This document shows, piece by piece, positions 1 to 21,680 of a DNA stretch of 64,000 nt. Every line of letters starts with the position of its first letter. The stretch's first letter is position 1. Below the pieces are notes generated by a model. That model made no database searches. It was not told where the DNA came from and worked only from the letters and a program-made list of their open reading frames with translations. The stretch is from Tubiluchus corallicola (Eukaryota; Priapulida; Priapulimorpha; Priapulimorphida; Tubiluchidae), in the NCBI GenBank assembly GCA_030141605.1, contig JAQGDQ010000043.1, positions 445,001 through 509,000 on the forward strand. The letters run 5' to 3'. A program made the translations under genes and the position numbers.

Positions 1-6860
<6,860 letters not shown>

Positions 6861-7885
6861 TTAATGACTAGGGATTAGGTTAAGTCTAAAATTACGACGA
6901 CACGTGCAATAAACGCACAAAGAAAGTTTTTTACAAAGGACAAGATGGGATCTAGGCTATAAATTATATGACTCATGGAGTCAGAGATACTTTTTACAAG
7001 AAGCTGGTGCTTAAAAGCAAAAGAAAACTACTGCTAAGCAAAACTAAAAATCTCAAAAAATATTTCAAATACTAAATTAATTAGCAAGTGGCAAACATTT
7101 TTAGTTTCGTTAGTTTAACACGTTTTGCTTTATTAGATTTGAATTTGTAAATTAGTTTTTATTTGGTCATGACAATATTACGATACTAAAATGAGAGTTT
7201 CATACAAAGTTATATTGAGAACTTATTTGAGTAAAAAGTTTTTGGTTTTGAAACAGTAGAGACAAACTTTATGTTTTATAGTATCTCTTAAAAAGACATT
7301 GAGTAAAAATTAGTGAAGAACTGTCTCCACTAATTATAACTAGCCTAACGCTTGTTATAACATCAAGAAAACCGATGATTCTATGGTAAATGTTGAATTA
7401 AGTTTCATTTAACATTTTCACAAAAGCTCATGTTCTTTACAGTGCGCGCGCAACAGCTGTTTCTAGGAAAATCCCACACGAGCATCATCACCTGAGCTAT
7501 TATCTCAGCGGCAACGTTTATTAAAATGCACAATCTTTCATAAATCACCGTGGAAATATCACGCACTTCAAGTAACAACCAGCTCGTCTTCTACTGTTTG
7601 TTAGACAACTAATGGACGTGCAGTGTAACTCTTTGTCACTGGCTATTTGCTGAAATTTGTTACTAAATTTGCACTTCCTCGGTATTGGTGTTCATGTTGA
7701 CTGATAATAACGTTTTTAATTAAAGTTTAATAGACTGTGACAAAAGACATTCATCAATTAAAATTCTTTTGTTTTTTATTTGGAACATACTTTTTATACC
7801 TACCTCGTGCACTTGTTTGATTGGTAACGTCAGTAACTCGTTTTTGGTTTACAGTATGTTCTTTAACTACGTTTCAAGTAAAACT

Positions 7886-7886
<1 letters not shown>

Positions 7887-7972
<86 letters not shown>
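7887..7972. repeat. (CT)n microsatellite
   Basis: About 43 CT dinucleotides with one CTTT interruption near 7954. Open frames reading Ser-Leu through it are products of the repeat, not genes. Confidence 0.98.
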
Positions 7973-8319
7973 GCCGTCTCACCCTCACTATTTCTCTTTA
8001 CATTATCGTTGCTCTCACTTCCGTATCTCCGTCTAGCAGTAGTAAGCAGCTGATGAAATGGCTACTTTATTCGCCTTTAATATTAACCAGATTCTAAAAG
8101 TTTAATGTTAGTGAAATACAACAGGAACGTTCGCAAAGCCATCTGGTGCTCATAGAATGCACGAAATTTTGTAAATTACAGCAGAATTATTCAAGAATAT
8201 ATTCAGCAAGAATAAATGATACTAACATTTCAATAACATCCTTTCTAATCTCAGAGAAGATTACTTAAATTGATTAACTACGAGTAATGAGTTCGTGCGT
8301 GAGGCTTGCCTGAATGTAG

Positions 8320-8660
8320 GAAAGTTCTGGTACAAGTAAGTTTGGTGCTGGTAATTATGGTATGAGAAAATTTTGGTACCGGGAAAATTTGGTACTTGAA
8401 AATTTGGTACTAAACGTAAACGAGAGCATTTCTATATCTCAGTATAAAAGAATTGTTTCAACTAGAACACTAGATGATGATGAAGAAGAAGATGATGATG
8501 ATGACGATGACGATGACAACGACAACGACGACGACGATGATGATGGTGGTGGTGGTGGTAATTTTGGTACGAGGAAATTTTGTTACCGGGAAAACTGGTA
8601 CAGGTGGTGGTGGTGGTGGTGGTGGTGGTAATGATGATGATAATGATGATGATAATGATG
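8320..8660. repeat. Mosaic of a degenerate 14-16 bp minisatellite and GAT/GAC/GGT triplet arrays
   Basis: A unit close to GAAAATTTTGGTACCG recurs at 8320-8420 and again at 8560-8602. Two triplet arrays are set into it: GAT/GAA/GAC/AAC/GGT at 8473-8559 and GGT then AATGATGAT-type triplets at 8603-8660. Acidic or glycine-rich translations across it are low-complexity artefacts. The alternation suggests triplet expansion inside a pre-existing tandem repeat. Confidence 0.9.
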
Positions 8661-8669
8661 CGTAATGCA

Positions 8670-10480
8670 AAGTAATATAACTTTGTATGGAACTTTTTTG
8701 GGATATACTTTAAAATTCCATTTTCCCCTTTAAGCTTTTTTGGATAGGAGTTTTGCGGTATTTATTATTTTGCTTTCGCAATTAAATTCCAGAACCAGAT
8801 TTTGTGTGTACATTCGTGTGCAGTCGTAATTTTTTCTCTTAGTGAACTGCTTTATTTATAGAAAAAGTTAGTTGCGAGCTTGTATGCATTTTGGCTTTGA
8901 GTGGCTCGCCTCTGTTCGTACCTTTTGCGCTAAGGAAGGTTTTGGGGGTAATGATTCATGTGCTGGTTGGCAGGTGTCTCTAGCGTAACTAATCATCTAG
9001 TACTACTGAATCTCCCAGGCCATGAGTTTTCTCCTTGGTTGACGATGTGGTAAATGATCGATTCACGATCGCGATAACCTTACTATCATTGTGATGTAAA
9101 CATAGGAAAACTTCACGCTGAAAAATTGTGAGTAAACTAGGATTTGAACCCAGAACATGTGCTTTCATAGTTCCATGTGGCAAAGCTAGAATGAGATCTC
9201 GCCATATAATAGCAACACACACACACACGCATACTTAAAAAAATTGCTACTTCAAAACTGATTGTCATTTTTTGTTATGATGTGTGACGTAACACTGAGT
9301 CTCATAAATTATTGCTGCCTTGATTATTGACATTGTTGAACTGTCTATTGATAATAATTTGTGTCTGATGACTAAAAATTAAATTTAGAAAAAGAAAAAG
9401 ATAGTGTAAAATTAAATAGGAACTTATAGTTCGGTACTGTAGTTCGGTTATTGTTCTTTTTAATCACAAATTATTTGTTCTTTCATGTTTTGGTTAATTG
9501 CTTAGGCAAACGAAATAATTTAATAGTAAAATTTTGCTTTTTTAATGTATGTGTGTATTGTCTGCATACCAGAATATTTTAATTTGATCTCACCGTAAAT
9601 ATAACTAGTAAATGGTTCCAAATCAAGTTGTAGAAAGAGATTTGTCCAAACTTATTTAAATTATATCTAAAATACACTAAAATTGATAATTGATAAACCG
9701 TAAGTCATTGCATTACGTAAAACCAAATAAATTTCATTGCATGTATTATGCTACAGTTACAAAAAATTGCTTACTTACTTAATCGATCTTAAAGGCGCTA
9801 AATTTAGTGGTTTTTAAATATTGAACTGTTATTAAAGTGCGACATTATTTGATATAACACTAAGTTAATGTTACACATTAATTTATAAGCTGTCAAAGCG
9901 TGTATAGAGACAGGTATAGTCAAACAAAGTTTTTAGGTTATAGGTTGCTTGGCAATGTTTGCATAATTATGTATATGAAAGGCTTGACAGGAAAAGAGGC
10001 GTCTGTAGTATTTACAAAATGATACACCATTTATTTGTTAAACTACTTGGCGATGTTACTTCAGTATTATACATTTCTAGGAATTGTCTTGTTTATAATC
10101 TCGTGCCGCGATGTTTTTGTCATAACATTTATAGTATTTTAAGTAATCAGACACATCGAGTAGGCTTAATCAAGGAGAAAAAGAAACAGAGAAACTTCGG
10201 TTAAAATATCTATCTATTTTAGCAGTTTGAAATTAGTGCATCACGTAATGAGGTTTTCAACTTAAATCTTTGACGTTTGTTGTCCCTTCATGATATGGTC
10301 ACAATTTTGGCGAACCAAACGTTTTTACCTCCTTAACAGAGCTTGCCCAGCGCTTTTGTCAAACATCTATCATCAAAAATAATGGTTATCAGCTTTCATT
10401 ATTTCCTCCTTGAAATGATTGTTCAATCTGCGGTATTTCAGTCATATACCTAGAAAAATGCTTCTAACTTTTGAATAGTT
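8670..10480. other. Gene-poor AT-rich stretch
   Basis: Apart from the SINE-like piece at 9135-9190 and a short CA run near 9215, no coding exon or transposon domain is recognisable. The 81-codon plus frame at 9959-10204 shows no family signature. Confidence 0.5.
9135..9190 (-). repeat. tRNA-like SINE relic
   Basis: On the minus strand GGTTCAAATCC (9140-9150) is an exact RNA polymerase III B-box. About 34 nt upstream is TTTGCCACATGG, a weak A-box-like string. The spacing suits a tRNA-derived SINE head. There is no cloverleaf I can fold and no clear tail. Confidence 0.35.
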
Positions 10481-10580
10481 TGACTGACTAGTCTGGCAGT
10501 CCAGTTGATTGACTGACTGATTGACCGACTAACTAACTAACTGGCTAAATGAGTGAGTGAGTGACAAACTGACTGATTTA
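10480..10580. repeat. Degenerate tetranucleotide (TGAC/TAAC/GTGA) repeat
   Basis: Imperfect runs of TGACTGAC, TAACTAAC and GTGAGTGA follow each other, consistent with an old, decayed tetranucleotide microsatellite. Confidence 0.75.
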
Positions 10581-10703
10581 ATTTAAGTTAATATTAATTT
10601 TTATTTCAACCAGCGATTATAATATAAATATTTACAACGACAAACATACAATGGAAAGGATATAAATGGCAAACAAAATCAGAAATTACAAAAATCGTAG
10701 TTA

Positions 10704-11324
<621 letters not shown>

Positions 11325-12589
11325 GACTCCAATCACTGAAAGTCTTATCAATAATTTAAAGTTACATAACAAGCTACAAAACGGGCTTTGTTCTAACGGG
11401 AGGAAGTAAATCTGGCGTCACTGATTAATTTTGCCCTCGGTTTTTGCGATGTAAAATAAACATTAGATGCACGGTAATTGAGATTAAATGCTCGCTAGTG
11501 TGTAATAATCTTTGCTTAGGATCATTGTAAATATAATGGCTGCACAGACACCATTACTTTTTGAAAACCTTTGTTTGGAAACTTAGCATTATCTCATTAT
11601 GGGCCAATTTAGCAACAGGTGACACTGCAAAACACTCCGTTAATAAACTATATACAAGGAATCATTGAAAATGGGGAAATAATAGAAGACAGGGTAGCGC
11701 TAAAATGACCGCACTTATTGAACTCGGAGAAACACTAAAGAAGAAGCCTTCTTCTTCATTCTTTCAAAAAATGTTTTGTGCTGCTATAAAATAAAAAGTT
11801 TTGCAGTTTTTTTAGCATAATAAAAAGTTCTTTGGAGTAGAGGTTACCTGTTGCACCTTGGTCCTGAGGCAGACCTATCTAGTGATTCTTCATGAGCATC
11901 CACGCATCCAATCTGCTATTATCTGGGACACTACAAATTACCGCCAAGATATTATTCAGTAGCAATTTAGACGAATATGAACAGTCGTTTAACCGACAAG
12001 CGATGATTAAGCAGGTAGACACAGGTTGTAAATGTGGGGCCTAGCCGGGTTATTGTTCTTTATTCTGTAACACCTGCCGATATGGGTTAGTAATCAGCAT
12101 AATTTACAAGCGAAATCGTATTAAAGTCAGGGACATCGAGGTACGAGCAATCATAATGATATGCACGAGTTAATAACGTAAACCTTGTCGCTTCACTTCG
12201 TGCTTCTGTAATAACAATCAGTTTGCTTCACTTTTTTCTGCAACAAGGACATTCAAGTCATCTACCAAGCCTTTGCTTACGATCTTAAAAAATAAACGTA
12301 AGAAACAAACATAGGTAAAATGACGCAAGAAAAAAAGGCACGATTGGAAAGTAGGAAAAATGGGCACAAATGTAAAACTAAGATGCATTCAGTAGGAAGC
12401 AGACCTCCACCAAAGCTGAACATTCTTAGACGTGTTAGTTTGATTTTTTTATAGGAAAAACATAAATTAAAGATGAACAGACAAACATACGAAAATATAC
12501 CTATTTAAATAATTAATTAAGTCCTATAGTGTTTTCCTTATAAGATTCATGTGTCTGTTAAATACTAATAATACTAATAGTCTAAACAG
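11325..12589. other. Stretch without a recognised gene
   Basis: AT-rich sequence between the trinucleotide array and the first LINE relic. No splice-supported exon, RT, integrase or transposase motif is seen. Confidence 0.5.
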
Positions 12590-14740
12590 GTGTTTTTGCT
12601 AGGTGGTTTTAACTTAAATCTTTCCACCCATTGCGATACAAAAATCTCCTAAGATAATATGCTAGCCAAAATACTTGTGTTCGCTTATCACCAGGCCTAC
12701 CATAATAACTGATATATCTGCAACTCTCATTGATAATATATATTTTCTAATGTCATCGATTCAGAACATAAATGTGGCAGCTTACCACTAACATATCTGA
12801 TTAATTACCAATCTTTGATCTGTTTAACCTTAATTTGTCGGCTTTAAATAAATCTGCCTTTACAAAATATCCTTATAATGGCAACATCAATTTGAATTTA
12901 ATTATTGACTTGAATAGTAACGACTGGAATGACATCTTAGCGTGCACGTTAGTGACGCAACAAAATTTTTCTAGACCAGTTTCTTGGTGCTTACATTTCA
13001 CATGTTAAACCAAAACATACTGACATTAATTTATCTAAAATAAAAAAGCCATGGTTAATAATACTACAGTGGCAAATTCATGTAATGAAGATTTTGTAAA
13101 TATTGGTCCCAACACGGCTGAACAAATCGAGCAGGTTGATACTAACTACAAGTCAGTTCTTGAAAGCAGGATATATTAATTCGTTTTATTCAACCTGTTA
13201 TGCCTGACCAAGTAATAAATATTTGCGAAAAATCAAATTGCAAGACAAGCTTATATATATATATAATTTTAGATGAAGTGTTTATATATATATATATATA
13301 TAACACTTCATCTAAAATTATGTCTGATATAATTCACACCATATCAGTTCCTCTATGTCATATGATCAACCTCTTGCTTACTTGTAGAATCTTTCCAAAT
13401 AACCTAAAACAATCAATTGTCATTCCTTTATTCAAATCAGTGAAGCCACTGATATGAACAACTACCGGCCGATTTCCCTTCTCCCTACTTTTTCAAAACT
13501 ATTTGAACGATGTGCACATAATCAACTAGAAGTTCATTTAAATAAATATAACATATTAAATCCCAAACAATTTGGCTTTTGTAAAGGTTGCTAAACTGAT
13601 GTGGCTTTAATAAGTCTTTGCAGTAAAAGGTTTAAGAGTAATTAATTGGCACTTAATTCTAGTGAAGCAAAATGTATCAATTTTCGATCTAAAAAGTAAA
13701 CCTATTCCTCCAAGTAGTACACTTTTCATTGATGATGAACCAATTGAATTAATTAAAGAGACTTGGTATCATCCTTCATACCTGGGCTCCGCACATTAAC
13801 TTGTTTTGTCTTAAAATATCAAAAAATGTTGGTATTATTTCCCACATCAGGCACAGTCTTTCGCTGGTTCATGTCATAACGCTCTGCCCTATTTAAATTT
13901 TGCTTGTATTCTTTGGGGCTCCACTTACCTCTCAAATTTAAATCCACTTCATACACTGCAACGAAAATTCTTGTGTAATTTTTACGATCTTTCTAAATTT
14001 TCTACAATTTCTAAACAACACTTTAAAGATAGCAAACAATTAACAATTGATGATCTTTATTAAGTACAATTTTGCGGCATTTATGCACAAAACCCACTTT
14101 AATTTATTTCCGCATTTTTTTATAAATCCTGTAAGCAAAAACGTCGAACATCATAATACTAGGCATAATGAATATTATGTCAGATATTATAGAACCAACG
14201 TTGCTAAATATTTTATTTCTTTTGTAGGTACCAATGTTTGGAATTCTATCTCTTGTAATATCAGAACAGTATCACGTCTACCTAAATTCAAGAACGGGAT
14301 GAAAACATATCGCTTAAATACGTATTAGGTGGATTTGGTCCTCAACTGTTCTTTCCATATTGCGTTCACCACGTTGGTTGCCATTCACAGTCCGTCCCTG
14401 TATACATGAATGATTTATTCTCATAATTTTCTTTCATTTTTTTTATAATTTTCAGCTCTTGTCTCTTCTACTTACTTTACTTACTTACACCTTAATTTTA
14501 CCGTCATGTCATCTCTTTTCAATGCGCACGTCTTTTATCTTGCGCATTGAAAATTGACAACACACCATGCATAGCAGTTGGGCTTTCCAAGTTTTACCTT
14601 TTAGCTCAGCTACGTATCGTTTGTTCACTGATTGATTGCTCACTTGATAAGATTTGTAGTAATTCTGTAATTGTAATTGCATGTAATATATCTTCGTATG
14701 TAATTTGCAATGGTGATTTTGTCTAATAAACTAAAAAATG
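12590..14740 (+). mobile_element. Decayed non-LTR retrotransposon (LINE), jockey/RTE/CR1-like
   Basis: Fragments of one LINE in order on the plus strand. Around 12590-12960 a frame reads like the end of the endonuclease domain (LPIFDLFNLN followed by acidic residues). At 13320-13600 the reverse-transcriptase N-terminus reads INLLLTCRIFP, then NYRPISLLPTFSKLFERC and ILNPKQFGFCKG. At 14047-14328 an open frame gives the post-RT segment typical of these elements (HHNTRHNEYYVRYYRTN, NVWNSISCNIR, LPKFKNGMKTYRL). Stops and frameshifts separate the pieces and the RT catalytic centre is missing, so it is dead. The 3' untranslated part probably runs to an AATAAACT string near 14724. Confidence 0.8.
13263..13321. 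repeat. Perfect 20-bp inverted repeat around a (TA)n loop
   Basis: Positions 13263-13282 are the exact reverse complement of 13302-13321, with a 19-nt TA-repeat loop. It lies inside the LINE reverse-transcriptase relic just before MSDIIHTISVPL. The right arm is in the LINE coding frame; the left arm looks like a local inverted copy of it. Confidence 0.9.
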
Positions 14741-17529
14741 TTATGTAGACTAGCGAAATAACGCCAAAATATTTTGTTCATAAAAATTAATTTTAATCTA
14801 CAATGCACGAAAGTGTTGCTTAGTGTTTATCTACAACTGTCTGACCATTTTGACATTGATAATATAGACTGACATACCGTTAGTGAAGTTTGACTGATAA
14901 AGCTATACCAAACAAAGGTTATAGGCAGCGTCACATGGTTTTCCAAGCAAGAATTCCTTGAAATTGAACGTGGTAGGCTGGAACTAACTCATAAACATTT
15001 GTAATGGCGGGGTCCTTACGCTGTGTTGTAGTCAAATTCCTCCTCTTTCCGAAGAGCTTTAAAGTTTTCTGTGAGACCGCCTCTAAGCACCACGCGACGC
15101 GACGCATTTTTACATGATGTTTTAACAACTTGTGAGAAAAACTTTCTGACAAAGGTAATCATAACCATCGTAACTCATGAAGTGATAACTAACAAGCGAA
15201 TAAACAAACGGCGTTGGAAATAGAACCTCCTTGACAGAGGCAAAAATAGTTAAAATAAATATCACCACAGCTACGTACCCTTACCCTAATTTACATTCTT
15301 GAAAGTGTGTGATTTTTCCTACTTTTTCGTTTGTGTCAATTTTTCCCGTGCCATTTTTACGTGTGCCATTTTTGCCCATGTCAATTTTACCTTGCACCCA
15401 AACATACCATTGGCAATTGTAAATCGTAGCCTCTAAGTATTTAACTATCTTTACTATGTTATTTAATTGATTAATTAATTAATTAGCTGTGCTGCTAAAA
15501 CTCGGAGCATGCTATCAACGTCTGAATTCAGTAGAAGTACTTTACTGGCCCGTACTTGGAATATCCTTCATTTGTTTGTGATTAGTTTAAGTACAGTTTG
15601 ACTCAGACAACTATACACAGCTCATGACAGTTCTTCATATTGCAGGATTTTTCACGAGAATATTTATTAGTTGCGCGATATTCTAAATTTTGATGCAGAA
15701 TTTTGATAACTTTGATAATTAACAAAAATTAAAAAGCATCATCATCATCTCCACCTGTGCATATGGCGTAGGACAAGCTGAATTTCTCACCTTATATTAC
15801 AGATGCAGAAACCTTAAAAATTAAAACTAAATTATTAAAGCTCTTTCCCATAAGTTGAGCTGCGGGTTCAAATCAAGTCCTACACAGGGCGCATTTTTCT
15901 CTTTTAGAAAACCGGACCCAATCTTAAACTATAGCTCAAAATAATCTACTCTGCCAGAGAATCAAAATTTCGTTTTCGAGCGACTAGTTCCTTGCTGTTA
16001 CATGCAATGCGCTACTTAGATAGACACTGGCGCTTGCATCTTGGAAACACTTTGCACAGGAAATAGGTGCTGTACCTCTCAGTTCAGTTGTGAAGTAGTG
16101 CGCATGTTCGACAGCTTATGCGCGAGCTTAGCAATGACATGAAATTTACATTTTACCAAGTTTTTGTGTATCACACTGATTGTTGTACAGCAACACTGTA
16201 CCTCAATTTTAACTTTTGCATACACGTGTAGCAGAAATGTTTTTGCTGTTGAATGTTATGTTCAGTTGCGACTATTAAGTAGCCGCGCTTGTCCGCCGTT
16301 AAATAAGCTTTTAACCGATTACTTAATTATCAGAAAAGCTTTGGCATTATTATAGGTGTTGGTAAAATGTATATTTTTACCGTACGTTAAATGAGGTATG
16401 AAATAAAATGAAAAATTTTGAAATTCATATGATATGAAAAAAATAATCCTGTTTTCCTTTAAAGATAGAATGTTGACACTTTGTGCTCTGTAGATATAAG
16501 TGCAGTAGCTGCAACGCAACATATATTGGCAAGACACCTTTTTGTAAGAGTGTGTGAATATATTGCACCAGCCGAAAGTAATATTGTATAAAATTTCTGG
16601 TGACGAATCATCTGTATAGCTTTGTAATATTTCATGTTCTTTTAAATTTAATGTTTTAACTTGAACTATTATAATTTGCACCAGAAGCACCTGCCATTAA
16701 GCAGTGTAGGTTTTAACCATTGTCGCTGAAGTGTGAATTTGCGAAAGTTTTGCCATTTTTATCTGGTTTTAAATTGACAAATAAAGATTTAATCGGTACA
16801 TACATACTAATGATGCGATTACCGCGTTGCCATGGTACCTATTGACAGCAATCAAAAGGAGTCACCAAACCAAAATTAACAGTGAAAGTCGTTTTTAGTT
16901 TTCGCGTATCTTATTATAAGTTTTTAATTGTAAGTGCAATTTAATGTTTCGTAGAGACTTGACCCAGTCTCTGCGTCTAGCTACTGGAGGTATTATAGGT
17001 GTGCGACACTGTGTCCTATGTGTCTAAACCTAATCCTCAGAATTTTCTCCAAATCCAGATAAAATGCAGGCAAACATACCTGCACCTGATAGGTGGCAAT
17101 TTGTTTTAATTCTTTAGCTGCTTTCACCTGTCGGCTTTGATCATGATCACTATCATCTCTGCCACACGCTTTTTCCTGGATTACATATATTAAGTAAGTT
17201 GAAGAATGTTAATGCGATCATAAAACAGCGTGACGCACTTCAAAAGTTAACTTGTTATGTTCAATGATTGCTACTTGGTGTTGATGATCATCGTCTGACT
17301 TTGTTTAGACCAGAATAATAGCTGAATTTTAAATTGCCCGGTTTAAGTGATCTACTAAGATGAAAAACTCTGGAGACAGAAATTTAATAAAGTCAGGAAT
17401 CCAGCTTCTCTTTAAATAAATTGCAGAATGTTAGTCTTCAGAAAGTTAAATATTTTAAAATTTAACGTTGCCCACGGTAACAATTACCATTTTTGATTTA
17501 CCCTTTATTTCTTCCACTTCTCTGACCCC
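14741..17529. other. Stretch without a recognised gene
   Basis: AT-rich. A GGTTCAAATC B-box-like string at 15864 stands alone. Minus frames at 14931-15152 and 16319-16690 have no recognisable family or splice support. Confidence 0.45.
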
Positions 17530-17657
<128 letters not shown>

Positions 17658-17970
17658 CACTGTTGGTTGCGTAGTTGGATGTCTCAGTAAAGTACTCGCA
17701 TTTTCTAGCTTTTTTTATTTGCAAAAATCGAACTTCTCTGATAACGACTTATACGCATCGTGCGTGCGTATAAAGCGATAAGGAATGTGATTACAATCAT
17801 ATTTTAGGACACTGAATAACACTATTGTGAATATTAGATGAAAAACATTCTTGTGAAATTTTTTTAACATACGTTTGGTTTGTTTGACAAGGTTGGTTTT
17901 GGAAATTTAAAACATTCTTGACTGGCAATCACTATATATTGTCGCGACAATTGGGTTATTAAGTAGCATT

Positions 17971-20900
17971 ATGGCCCCATCCACGTGTCAGTTATGCAGA
18001 ACGAAACATCCAGCCGCTATAACACGTACAGAATTTAGGCAGCTTACTATCTGTACAAAGTTCTATACGTCCAGGAAATCAGCTCTAGGCGATGGTGACT
18101 TTATCTCAGGGTGGATCGGTCAATTGGTACGCAACTCCTAACGTCAGATCCAGTCAAATTAATGCCGAGAAGCTGGTGCTCATACACTGCGAATTAAATT
18201 ATTTCTCCCAAAATCAGCTTGAAGCTGGTGTAACTTATTTAGATCTTGCAACTATCATCCATGACCATTTCACTAATGAAGAATGCGAGGATGCAAAAGC
18301 AGTCTCTTAGACTTTATTGCGCCGGAAGTCACCGAAAAGCCTGTCTTCACTAAGAACATGATCGGTCCTACAAAGAGAAGGGCAAATGCAATGGACATTC
18401 TTAAGATTTTGCAATATGGGCCAATTATGGACGCAGTACCGTCAGCTAGATTTGAGTCAGCATACTCCCACAAAATGCTACCAATGTCACTGAAATCACT
18501 TGATACATCTGTCATTGTTAAGAAATTCAGCAGGAACTCCATGATTTGAAGGAAAACTCAGTTACTAGGGCTGAGCTTGATGATCTGCCAAAAGTACATC
18601 TGTCCAAAGCAGCGCCTCTCATATCTTCATATACAGATTTATCACAAAATAAAAGTTGCAGCCGGAAGCTGCCTAGAGAGCACTGAACTTGCAAACGCGA
18701 GCAAGCAGCAAACAAGTACCAATATTGTTGATAACGACAATGACTTATTCCCGGTTGTGAAAAACGACGGCGCCACGTAATGTGGATAGTAGAGACTCCA
18801 AGAAAGTCATCACAGGATCTGCTACTGGTCTTGGAGTATTCCTGAAACCGAGCAAACCTCTGCGATGAATATTCATTACCCGTCTAGATCCTAGTACCGA
18901 GGCAACGGAGGTTCAGCGTTTTATAGATGAATCATGCGACTAAATTTAATAAATACTTCTCATTTGTTATAAGCTGCCATGGTACGAACGAGTATGATAA
19001 AATTATGAACACAGAGTAATGGCCAGTTGGTACATTGATAAAGCCATTCTGTACTTCCAGGGTTGCAAAATCGACTGTGAATCAGCATACAACGCAGAAA
19101 ACCATATCATTATCAAACGACGGCAATAGGCCAGCACGCAATAGAGAAGCAGGGAATGACGAGCTTAATCAGCGAACGGAAGGTGGCGGTGCCACTAGCA
19201 GCACCAGTAGCCATGCTGATAATGATGAACTGCAACCAAACACAAATACAGACTCTGAAGGTAGCGAGTATAAATGCAATTCAGTTTTGCACCCTGAGTC
19301 TCAGTAAGCACGAAAGGAACTGCGCAAATCAAGTGAACTGCTACTTTTGCAAGAAACGATGCTGCCTAAAAAGAGCTGGAACACGTTTCTTGCATTCGTC
19401 CAGAATTCTATGGCCATGGAGTTTCACCAACCGACTTGTCTACTGAAATGGCTGGTGGTAGACCACAAGGAGGAAAAAACCTTCCTGCTACCAGAACAAT
19501 ACTTACCTATGATGACGATTACAGAGTAATGGGTAGATCTCTTTTATTTCCTGATAAGTTTATGTCACTTGTATTAATTTCCTTATGAAACTGATAATAA
19601 TTTTGATGAATTTAGGCATTGTCTAGGCAATCTCATCTTTATTATTGAAACTACAGAGTTTAGCTATGCTTGTTGTGTCGGGGATTTCAATTTCTATCCT
19701 CAAAACAGATTTTATGTGGAGCTAAGTGAAACGTGTGATGCTAATGCTATATTATATCTGTGAAAATGCCAAGTAACTCACAACTCAGCCATATGGCTTG
19801 ACCATGTAATTAGTATTATGGCTATGGACTCTTTAATTGGAGATATCTGTGTGAATTATGAACTTACAAGTTCAGATCACATGCCCTTATTACTAAACGT
19901 GCACATAAATCGAATGGTTTTATCGCCTAACGGTGGATCTACACTCAGTGTGAATGATGTTTTGAATGGCCAAGTGTCATGTGATTCGGGCACATTTTAT
20001 AAACAAATAGTGCCTCTTTTTATAGTTACTGCGTTTTATAGTTTTATAGCTACTGGGAAAAAGCTGAAAGAAATCGTCTCCTCGAATACGAAACAATGAC
20101 ACAGTCTTTGTTCTCTGGAATCATAGTCCTGTATGTGGCAACTTATGGACCTCTGTCCGCCAATCATGGACAAAACCTGCCTATGATGCATGACGCAGTT
20201 ATATCTGTACACAATTTTGCAGTTCAGAATACGCTGCCTAGTTATAAGCGTTCACAAAATTATGAATGTATTAAGGATCAAATAATACCTGGCTGGAACG
20301 AATTCGTTTCAGAAAAACAGAAAATTTCGTCGCTGTTTTTTTCAAATTGGTGTGCGAATGGCAAGCCTCAGAATGGGTTTATCGCTAATGAAATGCGACA
20401 GGCACGGTGAGTTTTAAACTTGCGTCGCGTGAATGCGGAATTCAAGAGAAAACAAATATATCAGATAAAATTGCGTACAAACTTATGAACTGTAATTGTT
20501 ATGAATTTTGGACCATGATAAAAAGAGAAACTAATACAAAAATCCACCTATCTCCTAAAATAGATAAAATTTAAGGCGAAAAATCTATATGTGACATGTG
20601 GGGGAAGCAGTACAAAGATATTTTAAATTCTGCAAATAACAGTGACCTTGCGGCAAAACCAGATGTGAAGTTAAGTAGTAACTCGGGTGCTGTGAGTTCT
20701 TTCACTGTGAGATAAGTGCAAGAGTACAAAACTACCACTGCACAAATCAACTGGAAGTGATGCAATTAAATCGGAGCACTTTAGGTATGCTTTGCAAAAG
20801 CTGCCAATAGTATTATAGCTTTTATATAGCGCTTGTATTAGTATTACACATTGTTTTTTGCCTGATTCTCTAATGCTGTCTGTCCGACTGTGAAAGACCA

Positions 20901-21680
20901 CATATTGTTTTTTGATGCATCTAAAGCCTTTGACCGGGTAAAGTGCTATAACTGTTTCTAAAACTGGTCGATACTGATTATGTCCAAAATTATTATGCGA
21001 TTATTAGCTTTTTACTACTCTCAACAAACGATGTTTGTGAGGTGGAGAAATTTTTACTCTGGCACACTTAAAGTAGCAAATGGTGTTCGTCAAGGTGCAA
21101 AAATGTCACCTATACTATTTAATTTATATTTCAGAGACTTGAGTTTGGAGCACACATCTACTGGTCTAGGTTGCCAGATAAGTGCTACTTATATAAATCA
21201 CCTTATGTTTGCTGATGATGGATGTTTACTAGCATCCACTACCGCTGTTTTACAAACTTTAGTTGATATGTATGTTGAATACACAAATAGTCATGACATA
21301 GCAATAAATGTCGATAAGACTAAGCTTATAACAGTTACAACCCCCAGCGTGTGTCAGTTCAATTTCGATTCAGTTGAGGTAGCCGGTACAATAATCAAAC
21401 CGTGTGAAACAGAAAAATATCTTGGCCATGTTATCTCTAGTGACAACAAGGATGATATGGATCTTATCAGGCAACGGGGCCTTTTTTATGCTAGAGCGAA
21501 CCGCATTCTTAGAAAGCTTCATTATGTTAAAAGTTATCTGTTTAACTTTTATTGTAATTCTTTCTGCGGTATGGCAGCCTGGCTTCATTCCAATAACTAC
21601 AGTCTCAACAAACTTAACGTAGCTCACAATATTTCTAAACGCAAATTTTTCATCTATCCATATGATTATAGTGCCACCCA
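17971..21680 (+). mobile_element. Decayed LINE with ORF1-like, endonuclease and reverse-transcriptase parts
   Basis: Parts lie in the expected order. 18092-18560: ORF1-like text in two frames (NHFTNEECEDAK-type segment, KRRANAMDILKIL, then a proline and hydrophobic stretch), resembling the first ORF of some invertebrate LINEs. 19660-19900: endonuclease pieces (VGDFNFYPQN, LDHVISIMAMDS, SSDHMPLLL). 20500-20690: linker (FWTMIKRETN, CDMWGKQYKDILNS). 20900-21680: reverse transcriptase with FDASKAFDRVKC, GVRQGAKMSPILFNLYF, and FADD at 21208-21219 as the catalytic box, then KYLGHVISSDNKDD. The largest open piece is 20980-21792. Stops and frameshifts elsewhere make it inactive. It ends next to a CT/GT microsatellite. 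Confidence 0.87.

Noticed and set aside
15763-15874. tRNA-like A-box and B-box pair
   Set aside because: The boxes are about 100 nt apart, too far for a tRNA or normal SINE head.
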